NCBI RefSeq assembly: GCF_001625195.1
Contig: NC_054390.1
Coordinates: 6,731,222 to 6,795,221, forward strand
Length of the DNA: 64,000 nt
Direction of reading: 5' to 3'
Origin: Drechmeria coniospora
Lineage: Eukaryota > Ascomycota > Sordariomycetes > Hypocreales > Ophiocordycipitaceae
Numbering within the stretch: position 1 is the first letter of the stretch; each line of letters opens with the position of its first letter. The position numbers and the translations under genes are program-made. Of this stretch, positions 1 through 16,807 are shown piece by piece. Under the pieces are notes generated by a model. The model had not been told where the DNA came from. It did no database searches and was given only the letters and a program-made list of their open reading frames with translations.

Positions 1-1014
1 TCCCGCCTCCGGCTCCGGGCTCGTCCACGCCGAACGATGTCTGCAAAGCGAGAAGGAAAAAAGAAAGTGTAGCTTCAAGGTTTGCACGTACAGTACTGTG
101 CTGACCGCACGGGAATGACTTTTTGACCTTCCACCGTCGACTGTCGGCTTCCAAGCTGCCGTGACGGCTGTGACCAGACATCTGCACCGCAGCCTTCCCC
201 ATTCGGAACACCCATTACCCCTCGTCCCGTGCCATGTGCTAATGGTACAAGTACTGTACAGTACAGTACTTGCTGTACCAGCTTGTACAGTAAGTACCTG
301 TCGGCGGTAGGGTTTCCACACTGGCTTAGCGCGAGTGCACCGAGCACACATTGTCCTTTGATGAGTCCTTTGTACGTACAGCGTACCTACAGTAAGTACT
401 GACTGTACGGAGCAAGTACAGTAGTCATATTGCTAGCGGTGCGTGAGGGCAGTACTTGTGTGTACTCGTGCACCTACGGTCCTCCGTACAGAGTACTGGG
501 TTAGAATTTGCCAGCACCTAGTTGCACTTGCGCTCCGTACCCGTACTCGGCACTCCGCGCGAGTTTGGTGCGCTTCCTTGTACGAGTACCCCTACAGCCC
601 CGCCGAGCGCGCTGCCGTTCCCGCTGTTGCAGGCCCATCACCCCTGCCAACACCCCTTTGTGGACTTGCGTGTACTTGCTTGCTGCGCTTTGCAATCCCG
701 CACCTCGAACTTCTTTCCTCCTCCACTTCCACTTCGCTTCGTCCCCTTCTTTTCCCCGCAAGAGCGTGGCTTCTCCTTTCTCCCATCCGCCTCGTCGACG
801 AGAAAGCAAGCTACAGCCGGAGCCGGTCACGCGTGCGCTGATTCTTTCCAGCGCCTGCCTGCCTCTTTCGCCCCCCGCCGACGACGAACGAACGGATTCA
901 CGCTCGTTGCCTGCCGTGTTTTCGACTCCGCCTTCGCTCTCCCACGTGCCTGCGTCGTCGACGAAAACCCAAACATCACGAACCGTATGACGAGGCGTTC
1001 CACAACCCGCCACC
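1..1014. other. Upstream region of KAP95, no gene called
   Basis: I see no convincing coding gene here. Bases about 240-500 hold several GTAC-centred motifs (TGTACAGTAC, AGTACTT, TCCGTACAG) of the family found in most intergenic parts of this window. From about 590 the sequence becomes pyrimidine-rich and free of these motifs, and it runs into the KAP95 start context (cgccaccATGTCG), so it probably holds the promoter and 5' leader of that gene. Confidence 0.6.
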
Positions 1015-4000
1015 ATGTCGAGCTCAGAGATTAACCAGGTGCTCGCGAACTCGCTGTCTCCGGGTTCGTTCCCCTCTCCTCCTCCTCCTCCTCCTCCTCC
1101 TCCTCCTCCTCCTCCTCCCCCCCTCGTTGTTTTTTTCCCTCCCTCTCCCCTCCTCGTCAACCCCCCTCCCCCCTCCTCCGGACGGCAAAGGGGGGGGGGC
1201 CAACCGTCCGTCCATCCGTCCGTCCATGATCCGCTGACTGATTGACGGTCCAGATGGGAACCTGCGAAATGCCGCCGAACTCCAACTCAACCAAGCCGCC
1301 GAGGGAAATTTTGTGCGTTGCCCCGGTCCTGCGCCCTCGTCCTCGCTCGCTCCCCTTGCTAACTCCGCCCGTCCCAGCCTCTCTACCTCGCCACCCTCGT
1401 CCAGGAGCTCGCCAACGAGCAGGCCGACGGCTCGATCCGAGCCGCCGCCGGCATCGCCCTCAAAAACGCCTTCACCACGCGCGACTTTGCCCGCCACCAG
1501 GAGCTCCAGGCCAAGTGGCTGCAGCAGACCGACGATGACACCAAGGCGCGCGTCAAGGAGCTGACGCTCCGCACGCTCTCGTCGTCGAGCGCCCAGGCCG
1601 GCAACGCCGCCGCCCAGGTCGTCTCCTCCATCGCCGCCATCGAGCTGCCGCGCAACCAGTGGTCCGACCTGCTGCCCTTCCTCGTCAAGAACGTCAGCGA
1701 GGGGGCCGACCACCAGAAGCAGGCCTCGCTCACCGCCATCGGCTACATCTGCGAGAGCCAGGACTCGGAGCTGCGCATGGCCCTCGTCGCCCACTCCAAC
1801 GCCATCCTCACCGCCGTCGTCCAGGGCGCCCGCAAGGAGGAGGCCAACGGCGAGGTCCGCCTCGCCGCCGTCACGGCCCTCGGCGACTCGCTCGAGTTCG
1901 TCGGCAACAACTTCAAGCACGAGGGCGAGCGCAACTACATCATGCAGGTGGTCTGCGAGGCGACGCAGGCCGACGACTCGCGCATCCAGCAGGGCGCCTT
2001 CGGCTGCCTCAACCGCATCATGGCCCTCTACTACGACAGCATGCGCTACTACATGGAGAAGGCCCTCTTCGGCCTCACCATCCTCGGCATGAAGTCGGAC
2101 GACGAGGACGTGGCCAAGCTCGCCGTCGAGTTCTGGAGCACCGTCTGCGAGGAGGAGCTCTCCATCGAGGACGACAACTCGCAGGTCGAGACGGCCGACC
2201 AGATGCGGCCCTTCTTCAACTTTGCCCGCGTCGCCGCCAACGAGGTGGTGCCCGTCCTCCTCACCCTCCTCACCAAGCAGGACGAGGACGCGGCCGACGA
2301 CGAGTACAACCTGTCGCGCGCCGCCTACCAGTGCCTCCAGCTCTACTCGCAGGCCGTCGGCGCGAGCATCATCGCGCCCGTCCTCAACTTCGTCGAGGCC
2401 AACCTGCGCCACGAGGACTGGCACAACCGCGACGCCGCCGTCTCGGCCTTTGGCGCCATCATGGAGGGGCCCGACGAGAAGGTGCTCGACCCCATCGTCA
2501 AGCAGGCGCTGCCCATCCTCATCACCATGATGGACGACCCCTCGCTCCACGTCATGGACTCGACCGCCTACGCCCTCGGCCGCGTCACCGAGGCCTGCTC
2601 CGACGCCATCGACCCCGTCCAGCACCTGCCGACGCTCATCCGCTCGCTCTTCAAGGGCCTCCTCGGCAACGCCAAGATGGCGCCCTCGTGCTGCTGGGCC
2701 CTCATGAACCTCGCCGAGCGCTTCGCCGGCGACCACGAGGCGGCCACGAACCCCATCTCGCCCCACTTCAACCAGGCGGTGACGTCGCTGCTCGACGTCA
2801 CGGGCCGGCCCGCCGTCGACACGCCCGTCCGCACCGCCGCCTACGAGGTGCTCAACGTCTTCGTCCAGAACGCCGCCGCCGACAGCCTGCCGGCCGTCGC
2901 CAGCCTCTCCGAGGTGACGCTCAAGCGCCTCGCCGACACGGTGCCGCTGCAGGCCCAGGTGGTCAGCATCGAGGACCGCATCGCCCTCGAGGAGATGCAG
3001 AACAGCCTCTGCACCGTCCTGCAGGCCATCATCGTCCGCCTCGACAAGGAGATTGCGCCCCAGGGCGACCGCATCATGCAGATCCTGCTCGAGATGCTCA
3101 CCGTCGTCGGCGGCAAGTCGAGCGTGCCCGACGCCATCTTCGCCACCATCAGCGCCCTCTCGACCGCCATGGAGGGCGACTTTATCAAGTACATGGACGC
3201 CTTCTCGCCCTTTCTCAACAACGCCCTCGGCAACCAGGACGAGCCGAGCCTCTGCTCGATGGCTATCGGCCTCGTCAGCGACATCACCCGCTCCATGGGC
3301 GAGCGCAGCCAGCCGTACTGCGACAACTTTATGAACCACCTGCTCAACAACCTGAGGGTACGACCGCCCCTGCCGTCCTGTCCTGTCCTGTCCTGTCCCG
3401 TACCTGTCCCTTTCTTGGTTTTCCCTTTTGCCATTTATGCCCTTTCCGCTCTTCTTCCATCTTCCTTTTCCTTCTCTCCTCCCGCTCCCCCGACCGACGC
3501 CCCGGTGACGAGAAAAAGGCCTCGCTTGGCGCTCGTGCGTGCTGACCCGAAGCCTACCCGCAGAGCACGACGCTCGCGAACCAGTTCAAGCCCGCCATCC
3601 TGCAGTGCTTCGGCGACATTGCCGGCGCCATCGGCGGCCACTTTGAAAAGTACCTGTCCGTCGTCGCCCAGGTTCTCGAGCAGGCCTCGACCGTCTCGGC
3701 CACGCCCGAGGGCCCGTACGAGATGTTTGACTACGTCGTCTCCCTCCGCGAGGGCATCATGGACGCGTGGGGAGGCATCATCGGCGCCATGAAGGCCGAG
3801 AAGAGTGCGTCGGCGACCCGCTTCCCTCCCCTCCCCTCCCGTCTCGCCCTTCCCCACGGCCGGCCGTCGACTAACCTGCCTCGTTTTCGCCGCGCAGCCC
3901 AACTCCTCCAGCAATACGTGCCGACCATCTTCAACCTGCTGAGCATCATCTCCAACGACATGAACCGCAGCGAGTCGCTCATGCGCGGGGCCATGGGTGT

Positions 4001-4265
4001 CATCGGGTACGTGACGGATGCCTGCCCTCCCGCCCTCGCCCGACGACGCCGGTCGGAGCTAACTCGTCGGTGCAGCGATCTGGCCGAGGCCTACCCCAAC
4101 GGCGAGCTCGTCGAGGCCTTCCGCCAGGAGTGGCTCACCGCCATGATCAAGGAGACCAAGACGAACCGCGAGTTCCAGCCTCGGACCATCGAGACGGCCC
4201 GCTGGGCGCGCGAGCAGGTCAAGCGTCAGCTCGGCGGCGCCCAGGCCGTCATGACCCAGACCTGA
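1015..4265 (+). CDS. KAP95: Importin subunit beta-1 (karyopherin beta, Kap95)
   Basis: Nuclear import receptor: it binds importin alpha/NLS cargo, nucleoporins and Ran-GTP. Exons: 1015-1063, 1254-1312, 1378-3357, 3564-3804, 3898-4006 and 4076-4265; these join in phase to 875 residues, close to yeast Kap95 (861). The protein begins MSSSEINQVLANSLSPDGN and continues as HEAT repeats, each with paired amphipathic helices. The acidic stretch around DEDAADDEYNLSRAAYQ matches the acidic loop region of the family. The ending (AREQVKRQLGGAQAVMTQT) is also typical. Introns have GT-AG ends; intron 1 is expanded by a CTC microsatellite. The first ATG has a good CACC context. Identity is very secure; the least certain junctions are the two short 5' exons, which nevertheless give the expected conserved N-terminus. 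Confidence 0.95.
1077..1117. repeat. CTC trinucleotide microsatellite in KAP95 intron 1
   Basis: About 13 uninterrupted CTC units lie between the first donor (1064) and the exon 2 acceptor (1253). The tract is intronic on the gene strand, so length changes should not alter the protein. Confidence 0.85.
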
Positions 4266-5090
4266 ACTCGGCCCCGCTCGATGCATCATTTCACCCCGGA
4301 CGCCGTGCACGACCCAACGATTCCCACGACCGCGCCTCGCCCGAGCACTTCCCCGTGTACATAGAGCCGCCGACACCACTAATCAATACCCCCGTTCCCC
4401 CTTGCCCCCTTGCCCCCTTGCCCCCTCCCCCCTTCCCCCCTTATCCCCTCTACCCATTCCCGCACACGCGCATCTGCACCAAACCCCCCACGTCATGGTC
4501 ATTTTCGTCATTTGAAGCACCGGAAGCACACGACAAAGGAAAGGAATAGAGGTCATGTACAGCCCCGCGCGGAGCGGAGAAAGAAGCGGTGGCGACGCAA
4601 AAGTCATGTAGAGAGAATCGGGAGTACGGCATTCACCGCGTTGCTTCTTCCCCTTTGTGTTCATGTTGGACGCCCTTCAAGTGAATGGGACCCATCGTTG
4701 GCAAGGCCGGACGGGCGCAAGGCTTGCTTGCTTGCTCGGCCGGCATCGGTATCATCGGGTAGTGGATGGCCTCGCACGGGAGTGTCTGGATGGGATTTCG
4801 GCCCTGGCGGGGGACGGTCTCATCTGGCCGGCAGGCTCTTGCGGAAGTAGAGTATCACAGGAATCGAGTACTATGAGTGCCTGGTGATGCGGCAGCACCA
4901 TGCCGACCGTCCATGCCCATTGCCCGTGGCTGCCTCACGTTCGCTTCCTTCTGAGCCTGCAAAATGCTGCTTGCCAAAAGGGTTCGTCCCGTGCGGGTGG
5001 GGTCGAGAGGCATCGTCAGTACAGGTTCTATTTCGGGCATCGGACCGGCGGCCGACGAAGTATTATTACGCATGTAGCGGCTATGATGAC
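4266..5090. other. KAP95 3' flank, no gene called
   Basis: It holds the 3' UTR of KAP95 with a C-rich run (about 4390-4445), then unremarkable mixed sequence. Short open frames on both strands lack recognisable domains. The end of the small minus-strand Cys-rich gene lies just beyond. Confidence 0.5.
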
Positions 5091-5537
5091 TTAAAATAAG
5101 GTGGCGAGGAACAAGGCGATGAACGTCCCCACGACGGCTGACCTCAGAGTCCCCGGCGGTAAGGCAGCGGACGATTGAAAGCCGATGATGTAGCCGTCGG
5201 TTTGGTTGTGATCTCTCCTCGCCAAGCGCAAACAACGGGAGAAGTCGTGGAATGCGTCGCCCAAGTCTCCTTTGGTCTGGTTCAGGAACCGTTCAGGCAG
5301 CTGACACCATTCGACACATTGTTCGACCACGTTGACGGGATTGGGGTGGCAGCAGATCGTCATTGCCGGATCGAAGGGATCGTTGCCGGAAATGGCGGCG
5401 TATGAGATGGATTTTGCGATTGGCAAGGATTGGAGGTCAATGAGGTGATCCGGGTGGCAGGCCACGGTTCTACAGCCGCCGTTAGCATGCTTCTCTTTCT
5501 TCTTTCGAACCAGCCTCGCCTCGTACGAATTCGCCAT
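5091..5537 (-). CDS. Small Cys-rich protein with hydrophobic C-terminal tail
   Basis: Unrecognised by name. Proposed exons on the minus strand: 5537-5527 (11 nt, MANS) and 5469-5091, joined by a 57-nt intron (donor GTACGAG, branch GCTAAC, acceptor CTGTAG), giving 129 residues. The coding body has a Cys pattern including TVACHP, MTICCHPNP, QCVEWCQLP and SRCLR. It also carries N-glycosylation sites (NQT twice) and an 18-residue hydrophobic C-terminus ending ALFLATLF, as in GPI-anchored or tail-anchored proteins. No classical signal peptide is visible with this start. An upstream in-frame Met at 5651 would give 167 residues, beginning with a weakly hydrophobic segment. The splice phase closes exactly and the start has A at -3. 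It resembles short fungal orphan proteins; function unknown. Confidence 0.55.
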   Translation of the reverse strand: MANSYEARLVRKKKEKHANGGCRTVACHPDHLIDLQSLPIAKSISYAAISGNDPFDPAMTICCHPNPVNVVEQCVEWCQLPERFLNQTKGDLGDAFHDFSRCLRLARRDHNQTDGYIIGFQSSAALPPGTLRSAVVGTFIALFLATLF

Positions 5538-5651
5538 CTTATGCAAGTTGTTTCCTCCTCGCTGAATCTGGTTGCTGAAGAACGGTCGCTCCACGTTGCA
5601 AACGATGGAGGAGGCTGAGGTGACGATGACGATGGATGGGGATGTGGTCAT

Positions 5652-7721
5652 GAAGATGCATGCGAGGGCCTGGTTGAACTAAAATACAACACGGAATGCT
5701 CCGTACATGGATGGAATATCCGCGGCACATATACGTACGAGTGCCGTTTTATTGGCCTTTCCTCACACCCAAGTAAGTATGACGCTGCAGTGGCCATGGA
5801 TCGATTCGATTCGTGTGAGCCATATCCGCACCAAAGTAGATAAGCACGCAGTGCGTACGGAGTGCAGTAGGAGTACAGTAAGTAAGTAGTTGCATGCACA
5901 GTACATGGATGGTATCAGACCTCGATGTAAGTACTCCGTAAGTACTCCGTACTTGCAAGTAAGTACCTACTCCGTACGGCGTATTCCATGCAGTAATAAT
6001 ACAAGCAACAAGTAAACACTCCAGCGGGGCGAGGTGTTTTTCAGTGGGACGTGACGGTGGGTCTTTGTGATTTCCATTGTTCAACGATACATGTAAGTAC
6101 TTATGGAGTACGGAGCACAGTACAGTATTTATCCGTTAAGTACAGTACGGAGTACACTGAAGCGCTGCACACCTACCGAGACGAATGCGCTTACTTGTAC
6201 AAATTCAAGTCTGGATGCTTGAGCAAAATTAAACAGCAGTATTGTTCGAATATTTGGCAAATAAAGCATCTCCAATTTAATGATATGACTTGGTTACTGC
6301 AAGCAACTCGCTGCGTCAATCGACAATCGCGCCGGCCCTGGTTGGCAGAGTGGCAAGTGAATGGCCAAATGTAAGTAAGTACTTACGGTGCATGTACTAG
6401 TTGCACCTGAAGCAGTTATTGCTACCCTATAGGGGGTTTGGCCGGTTTGCGATTGGATTGTTATGGAGGTTCTTTAAATTATTACTGCTCAGAACCAGCT
6501 CCGCTTGTACCAATACTACGTACAATTAAGTACATGTACACCTACTTGATTACCGCGACGAAAGTGTACTTGTACAGTACTTGATGGTGCTGTACTTACA
6601 GTACTTGATGGTGCTGTACTTGCACAAGGTAAAATAATGGGACGCTTCGGTTATGCGAATGAACTTGCAAGGGTGCGGGAGCGGGACCCTACAGTACATA
6701 TGTGCCATGGCGCAGCACAAGTGCTCTGCTAGGGTAATACTTGCACTTGATCAGTAATAATACACGTACATGTCAGTACTCCGTACTCCGTACTGTATTA
6801 TTAGTTGCAAGTACGGAGTACACCTACTTCAGTATTTGCAACCAGAAATTACTGTACATGAGTATTGTAAGTACATACTTGTACAAATAAGTGTGCCCTG
6901 GATTTACATGTACATGTACCTGTGGCTGGGCCCTGCTCCGTACTCCGTAGCACTGTTCTTATTGAACAAAGAGATTCTTTTGTGCTCGAGTAAGGAGTGC
7001 TTGTACATTTTTATTTTTATTATTTCGGAGTACTCTTATGCAACATGCTTATCTTGTCCAAGACAATCAATTGCCCTGCTCCACAGATAATGCTACTTGC
7101 AAGTACGCACTGTAATGGTTGGTATCCTGCAAATGCAAGGACAGTACTTACTTACTTAAGTACATGTAAGTACTTAAGTAAGTACACTTATTCCGCACAA
7201 ACCTACCAATCCGTCAACTATAGGCAATTGAATGGACTTGCTGGAGCAAGCCTTCAACAGCGTGCAATTAATACTCAAGTACTTACAGTACACACTGTAC
7301 TTACTTGCAAGTACTTACAAAGTATTACAGTACTGTATGCTTGTGCTTGTAAAGTTCACCTACTGGTACCTGTACTCCGTATGTAGTGCTTGTACTGACA
7401 AACCGCTGCTCTACTGGTCTTGCCGCCGAAGTGAATAGATGAAATGAAAGCGGCTAGGCCCATGAGAAGGCAATTGCCAGATGCAGAACGGAGCAAGAAG
7501 AGCCCTCGTGCGACAACTCGGGCACCCCAAGATCGCCAGCACAACAATGTTGGCAGTGGTAAGTAGACACCACTCTCATCCAACTCCGATGCTCCTAGGC
7601 CAAACATCTACGCGTAGTCCTTGGCGTGGCATTCATCCAACTTGTGCGCGTGCAAACTCTACCATCGGCTCAAACGGGACAGCCTCCCAATCATGTTGCG
7701 CTGCTTGTGCCTGTGCGAAAC
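5652..7721. repeat. Intergenic block dense in GTAC-centred motifs
   Basis: AT-richer than the flanking genes and full of GTACTCCGTAC, AAGTACTT, GTACTTAAGTAC and TGTACAGTAC variants, for example 5930-5985, 6105-6160, 6770-6830 and 7140-7190. The phrase TACAGTACTTGATGGTGCTGTACTT is partly duplicated in tandem near 6575-6625. Open frames here are short and merely read through these motifs. I see no gene. Confidence 0.6.
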
Positions 7722-10700
7722 CTACTGCAGGCAATCGGCCCAAACGCCCGCCGTCTCCCAGCTCGAGGGGGCACCGGTAATGTAAAACTGCAGCTCGCCC
7801 TCAAACCCATCGTTTCCCGGCCCGAGCTGGGGGTAATAGGCGGTCGTGTAGGGCAGAGGCGGATGGCTGTCGAAGCCGCCCATCATCATCCCCAAGCCGT
7901 CGGCGCGGTTCAGCGGGCCACCCTGCGGCATGTAGACGGCATGCGGCGCCGGCTGGTCCAACGACTGCCTGCGGTAGCTCGACGAGACACCGACCGGAGG
8001 GAGGGGAAGCTGGTGGTGGTACTGCTGCTGCTGGTTCGGCGTCAGGACGGGATCGCCGCCGGACAGGGACACCAAGACGTCCGAGGGTGACTGCATCGTC
8101 GTCGGCGTCAGCAATCCCGCTTGCGTCGTCGCCTGCCTTCTCGGCTGCGTCCCGGGCTTCGGCAGCACCGCGTTGTCCGGCAGCGTCGCCGCGGAAAGGG
8201 GAGGCAGCTGCCGGATGGCCCGGGGCACGGGGTCCCTGCCGTCGTCCATGCTTCCCTCGGCCGGCGCCTCCGACTGGGGATCCAGCGACGACTTCTCCAG
8301 GGCCTCGACCCAGCGGGCGGCCAGTGGCCAGACCTCCTTGCACTCCCGGAGGATCGTGATGACGCGCTGCAGCATGACGGGCCCGCTGCGGGCGAGCGCG
8401 TCGTCCTGGCAGACTGCCGAGGCGCAGTGTGAGCAGGCGAGCGTCTTGCGAGCACGGCACGGCAGGGTCACGACCTACTGTGGGGGTATTTGCAGATGTA
8501 CGTCGAGAACAAGCCGCAGCTGTACACGCAAAAGGCGGCGATCTGGGCGCCGACGCTCTCGTCCGGGGTGCGGTCCGTGAACTGAGCGTCCACCTGCTCG
8601 TAGAGCTGCCGCACGTCCCGAAACAGCTGCTTCGAGAGGCTGGCGAAGAATGCCTGCTTCGAGCCGTCTCGACGGTCCGGCTTGATGACGCTGCGGGGCG
8701 ACGACGCGTTAGAGGTCTGGCGATCCCCCTCGAAGGCGTCGGGCGGACGCAAAGGGGCTTACTCCATCAGGTACGGTCGTCGCAGGACGATGTTGCAGAG
8801 CCTCGTCATCATCGTGACGCAGAGATAGGCCTGGGCGTGCTCGTCAGTCGGCGTCGGCGTGTCGACCGGGGGGGGAGGGGGCGCGGGGCCGGCACGGACG
8901 AGATCTTGGCCGTCGGCCTTGTATCGCTTGAGCAGGAAATGACTCCAGAGGTGCTCGTGGGGCAGATGGCGCTCCCAGTCCTCGAGGCTGGCCGCCATCT
9001 TGGAAAATTCGCTCGTCGGCTCCCACGGTCGGGCGCTCCTGCTATAGCTGACGGCGCGGCGACCGACGATGCCCCAGAAGTGATGAATCTGCATGAGCGT
9101 GGCGAAGAGCGAACGGTTCGGATCGCGCATCAGCGACGGGTTGTCGACGGCGGGCGGGGTGCCGTCGAGGGCGGCGCGGGATCGCGGCTCGCGTCCGTGG
9201 GCGAAGTCGTCCTCATTGCAGGGCAGCAGCGTCGTGAGGTCGGCGGCGGCGAGCGACACGGGCGAGAGGGGGCCGGAGTGGAGGCTATCCTGGCTGTGCA
9301 ACATCCACTGGGTCCCAGTCGGTTCGTAGCAGTCCCCGAGAGAGAGAGGGGGGGGAGAGGAGGGGAGAGAGGAGGAGAGGAGAGAGGAGGAGAGGAGAGA
9401 GGAGGAAAGGAGAAAGAAGGAGAGGAGAGAGGAGGAAAGGAAAGAGGAGGAAAGAGGAGGAAAGGAGAGAGGAGGAGAGGAAAAAGGAGGAGAAGAGAGA
9501 GGAGAGGAGAAAGGAAGAGGAGAGAGAGGAGGGGGAGAGCGATGAGGAGGGGAGGGATGAGGAGGGCTAAGATGAGGAGGGGAGAGATAAGGAGGGGAGA
9601 GATGAGGAGGGGAGAGGGGAGAGGGGAGAGGGGAGAGGGGAGAGGAGGGAGGTGCCCTTACCATTGTGCGGCGGGCGGACTCGGCGCGGATGATGAGGTC
9701 CGGCGTCGGATTTTGCAGCTGGTAGGTTTCCTCGCGGTGCAGGTGCATCAGGACGGCCATGCGGACGGCGATGCCCATATTGATCTTCTAGCCGCGTCAG
9801 TCGAGTTCAGACATCACCGTCGAGCGTCGGACGAGGGTCGGACGGACGTAGCTCTTATTGCGCATGGCGCTCCCCTGCTGGGCGATGCTGAGCAGGTAAA
9901 AGGCCTGGCAGCGCTCGAGGGTGGGCTCCTGGTAGAGCTCGACGAGGGCCACGTCCGAGGCGCGGTCCATGAAGAACTCGGCCGCCTTGACGCCGGTGCC
10001 GTAGCGGGTGATAAGGGAGGGCGTGAGGCGGGCCGATATGCTGAGGATGCTGAGGAGGAGGAAGAGGCTGACGGAGCGGTGGTCGGTCCCCAGCCGTTCG
10101 GGAAACTGCTGCTTCGGCACGAAGCCGAGCTGGAAGTAGTGGCGGGTGAATCGGTTGACGCCGTCGATGAGGTCGTCGAGCGGCGGCAGGTTGCGCCAGT
10201 CGTCGGCGGGCGAGCAAGGGTGGAGGCCGCCAGCAGACGAGTCAGAGTCGCCGCGGCGAGCCTTGACGGCGGACCGGGACCTGTCGGCGCGGGCGCGGGG
10301 GTGGCGGTAGTCACGATCGGCGTCGGGCTGACCGCGGACGGGAAACTCACTCGGAGCATGTGAGCGCGCGGGCAACCAGGTGGACGATGGCGCAAGGCGA
10401 CGAGAAAGGGGGAGGCGAGGACGGTAGGGAGTAGATGGGAGCAGGTAGGAGCAGGAGGGACAGGGTAGTACATACCAGGCCTTGGCAGGAAGCCCTGCGT
10501 CGTTGCACGACTTGCACGGGGGCGTGGCATTGTCGTGGACGCATTTGCTCCTCATGCGACGGCATCTGAGAGATGGATAGACCGGTCAGCGCGAAGAGAA
10601 TGGGAGGGGACGACGGGAGAGCGGACGCACCTCCGGCAGGCGATGGGTGCGCGCCGCTTGATGGGAGGAGCATCGGTCTTGAGACCGGCCGGAGCGGTAG

Positions 10701-10830
10701 CAGCGTCGTGGCTGACGGAACCGGAGCCGGTGCTGGTGCCGGTGCCGGTGCCAGAATGAGCGGTCAAGGCAGTCGTCGAGGCAGGGTGGATGCCGTAGAG
10801 GGAGTTGACGTCGACCCCGGTGGGGTCCAT
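7722..10830 (-). CDS. Zn2Cys6 fungal-type transcription factor
   Basis: Nuclear DNA-binding regulator; target genes unknown. Exons (minus): 10830-10631, 10565-10476, 10349-9848, 9784-9662, 9307-8763, 8690-8479 and 8413-7722, giving 787 residues. The zinc cluster is split by two introns: Cys65, Cys68, Cys75, Cys84, Cys87 and Cys97 (ACRRCRRMRSKC...PPCKSC...KAC). The conserved run EFPVRGQPDADRDYRHP follows. A fungal_trans (PF04082-type) middle domain follows (LDDLIDGVNRFTRHYFQLGF, SARRTMWMLHSQDSLHSGP, MMTRLCNIVLRRPYLMD), then a Gln/Pro-rich C-terminus that may activate transcription. Two acceptors are unusual: GAG at 10350 and AAG at 9785 (a TAG 3 nt earlier would add one Lys). The donor at 9847 is GTCCGT. 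A 354-nt intron is filled by a polypyrimidine tract. Start at 10830 is the first usable Met; a longer 5' exon is possible. Confidence 0.85.
9346..9650. repeat. Polypurine/polypyrimidine tract inside a transcription-factor intron
   Basis: About 300 bases of almost pure G/A on the + strand (GGAGAGAGGAGGAGAGG-type units, later GGGGAGA units). It occupies nearly all of the 9308-9661 intron of the zinc-cluster gene. On the gene's own strand it is a C/T tract. Confidence 0.9.
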
Positions 10831-15810
<4,980 letters not shown>

Positions 15811-16061
15811 GCAAATAAGTGGCGGTGAGCAGGTGGGGATGGATCTGTATTGGTGCCGTCGGAAGCCACGGAGGATGGGGGGCAGGGGATTTGACTTTTT
15901 GAGAATCACGAGGCGCGAACTCGGATGGATAGAAAAATAAACCAAGTTGATTTTCGTCTACATGTACATGCCAGCTGGTGACTGCTCTCTGGTCTCGCTT
16001 TGTCGTAACCATGACAGATAGACAACACGCGATGCGACATGGGCCAGGGATGATTTTCTAT
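15811..16061. other. SDR 3' flank
   Basis: 3' UTR and flank with A-rich stretches such as AGAAAAATAAACC near 15932, which could serve 3'-end formation. No gene seen. Confidence 0.4.
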
Positions 16062-16545
16062 GGAAAAAGCTGACAACCGATATAACTTTCATTCCATGCC
16101 AGTTGCAGCGGAAAAATCTGACAACCGATATTTTTTTCATTCCATGCCCGTTGTAGCCATCAGGCACAATGAGAAATAAATAAATCTTTTTCATGAAAAA
16201 GCTGTTAATTCCTTCGTTATCGGTTCTGACCCGGTCGTAGCCGAAATGCATGATAAATATGGGACACACAATGGGCGAAACCTAGATGACCAAGGATGGT
16301 GACGAGACAGCTGCTAGACGCCATTTTTCGTTGACCAGTCTTGAACATTGCCATCATCCCTGCCCAAATATAGGGCAAGGCGTAGGCCAAGAATGATGAC
16401 GAATTTTGATAGAACCAGCTGCCAACCGATAGTATGCCTCCTTCGATCCCGGTTGTAGCCGTCATGAAAGATTATTTAATAAAAAAAGTCCTCTACAAAC
16501 CAGCTGATAATTCCTTCGTCACCGGTTCAGATGCAGTCGTAATTT
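16062..16545. repeat. Five diverged copies of a ~48-bp unit
   Basis: Two adjacent copies (16062-16109 and 16110-16158) share GAAAAA(G/T)CTGACAACCGAT, then TTTCATTCCATGCC and GTTG(C/T)AGC. Three more diverged copies lie at about 16194-16242, 16411-16460 and 16491-16545. They share the frame AGCTG..AA....CG.T and end in CGGT(T/C)GTAGCC or a variant. The segment is AT-rich and has no coding frame of note. It could be a decayed mobile-element terminus or a local duplication. Confidence 0.6.
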
Positions 16546-16807
16546 CAAGCGTGATCAACAAGGGAGAACATGCATAAAATGGGCCGAGATTGAAGTCGGA
16601 TTTCCCTGCGCAACATAACTCTCAGTCTCCATCATCGTGCCTTCACGCGTGGTGACCCAAAGATGAGCAGTATGAAGCGATTTCTACGGAATGACCGATA
16701 TCAATCCCTCAAGTGTGGCCTTGACGCAGATGCATGCTGCCCTTCCTTCATCTGCCAACCGACTGGCCGAGGCAGACTGACCGGCCGTGCTGCCGGTTGT
16801 GCTTCAT

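Noticed and set aside
1024..3339. A 771-codon minus-strand open frame opposite KAP95
   Set aside because: Shadow of a GC-rich coding strand; the plus strand encodes a complete importin beta.
8429..10363. A 644-codon plus-strand open frame opposite the first zinc-cluster gene
   Set aside because: Low-complexity Arg/Glu/Gly composition, crosses the polypurine intron, and is antisense to a gene with conserved motifs.
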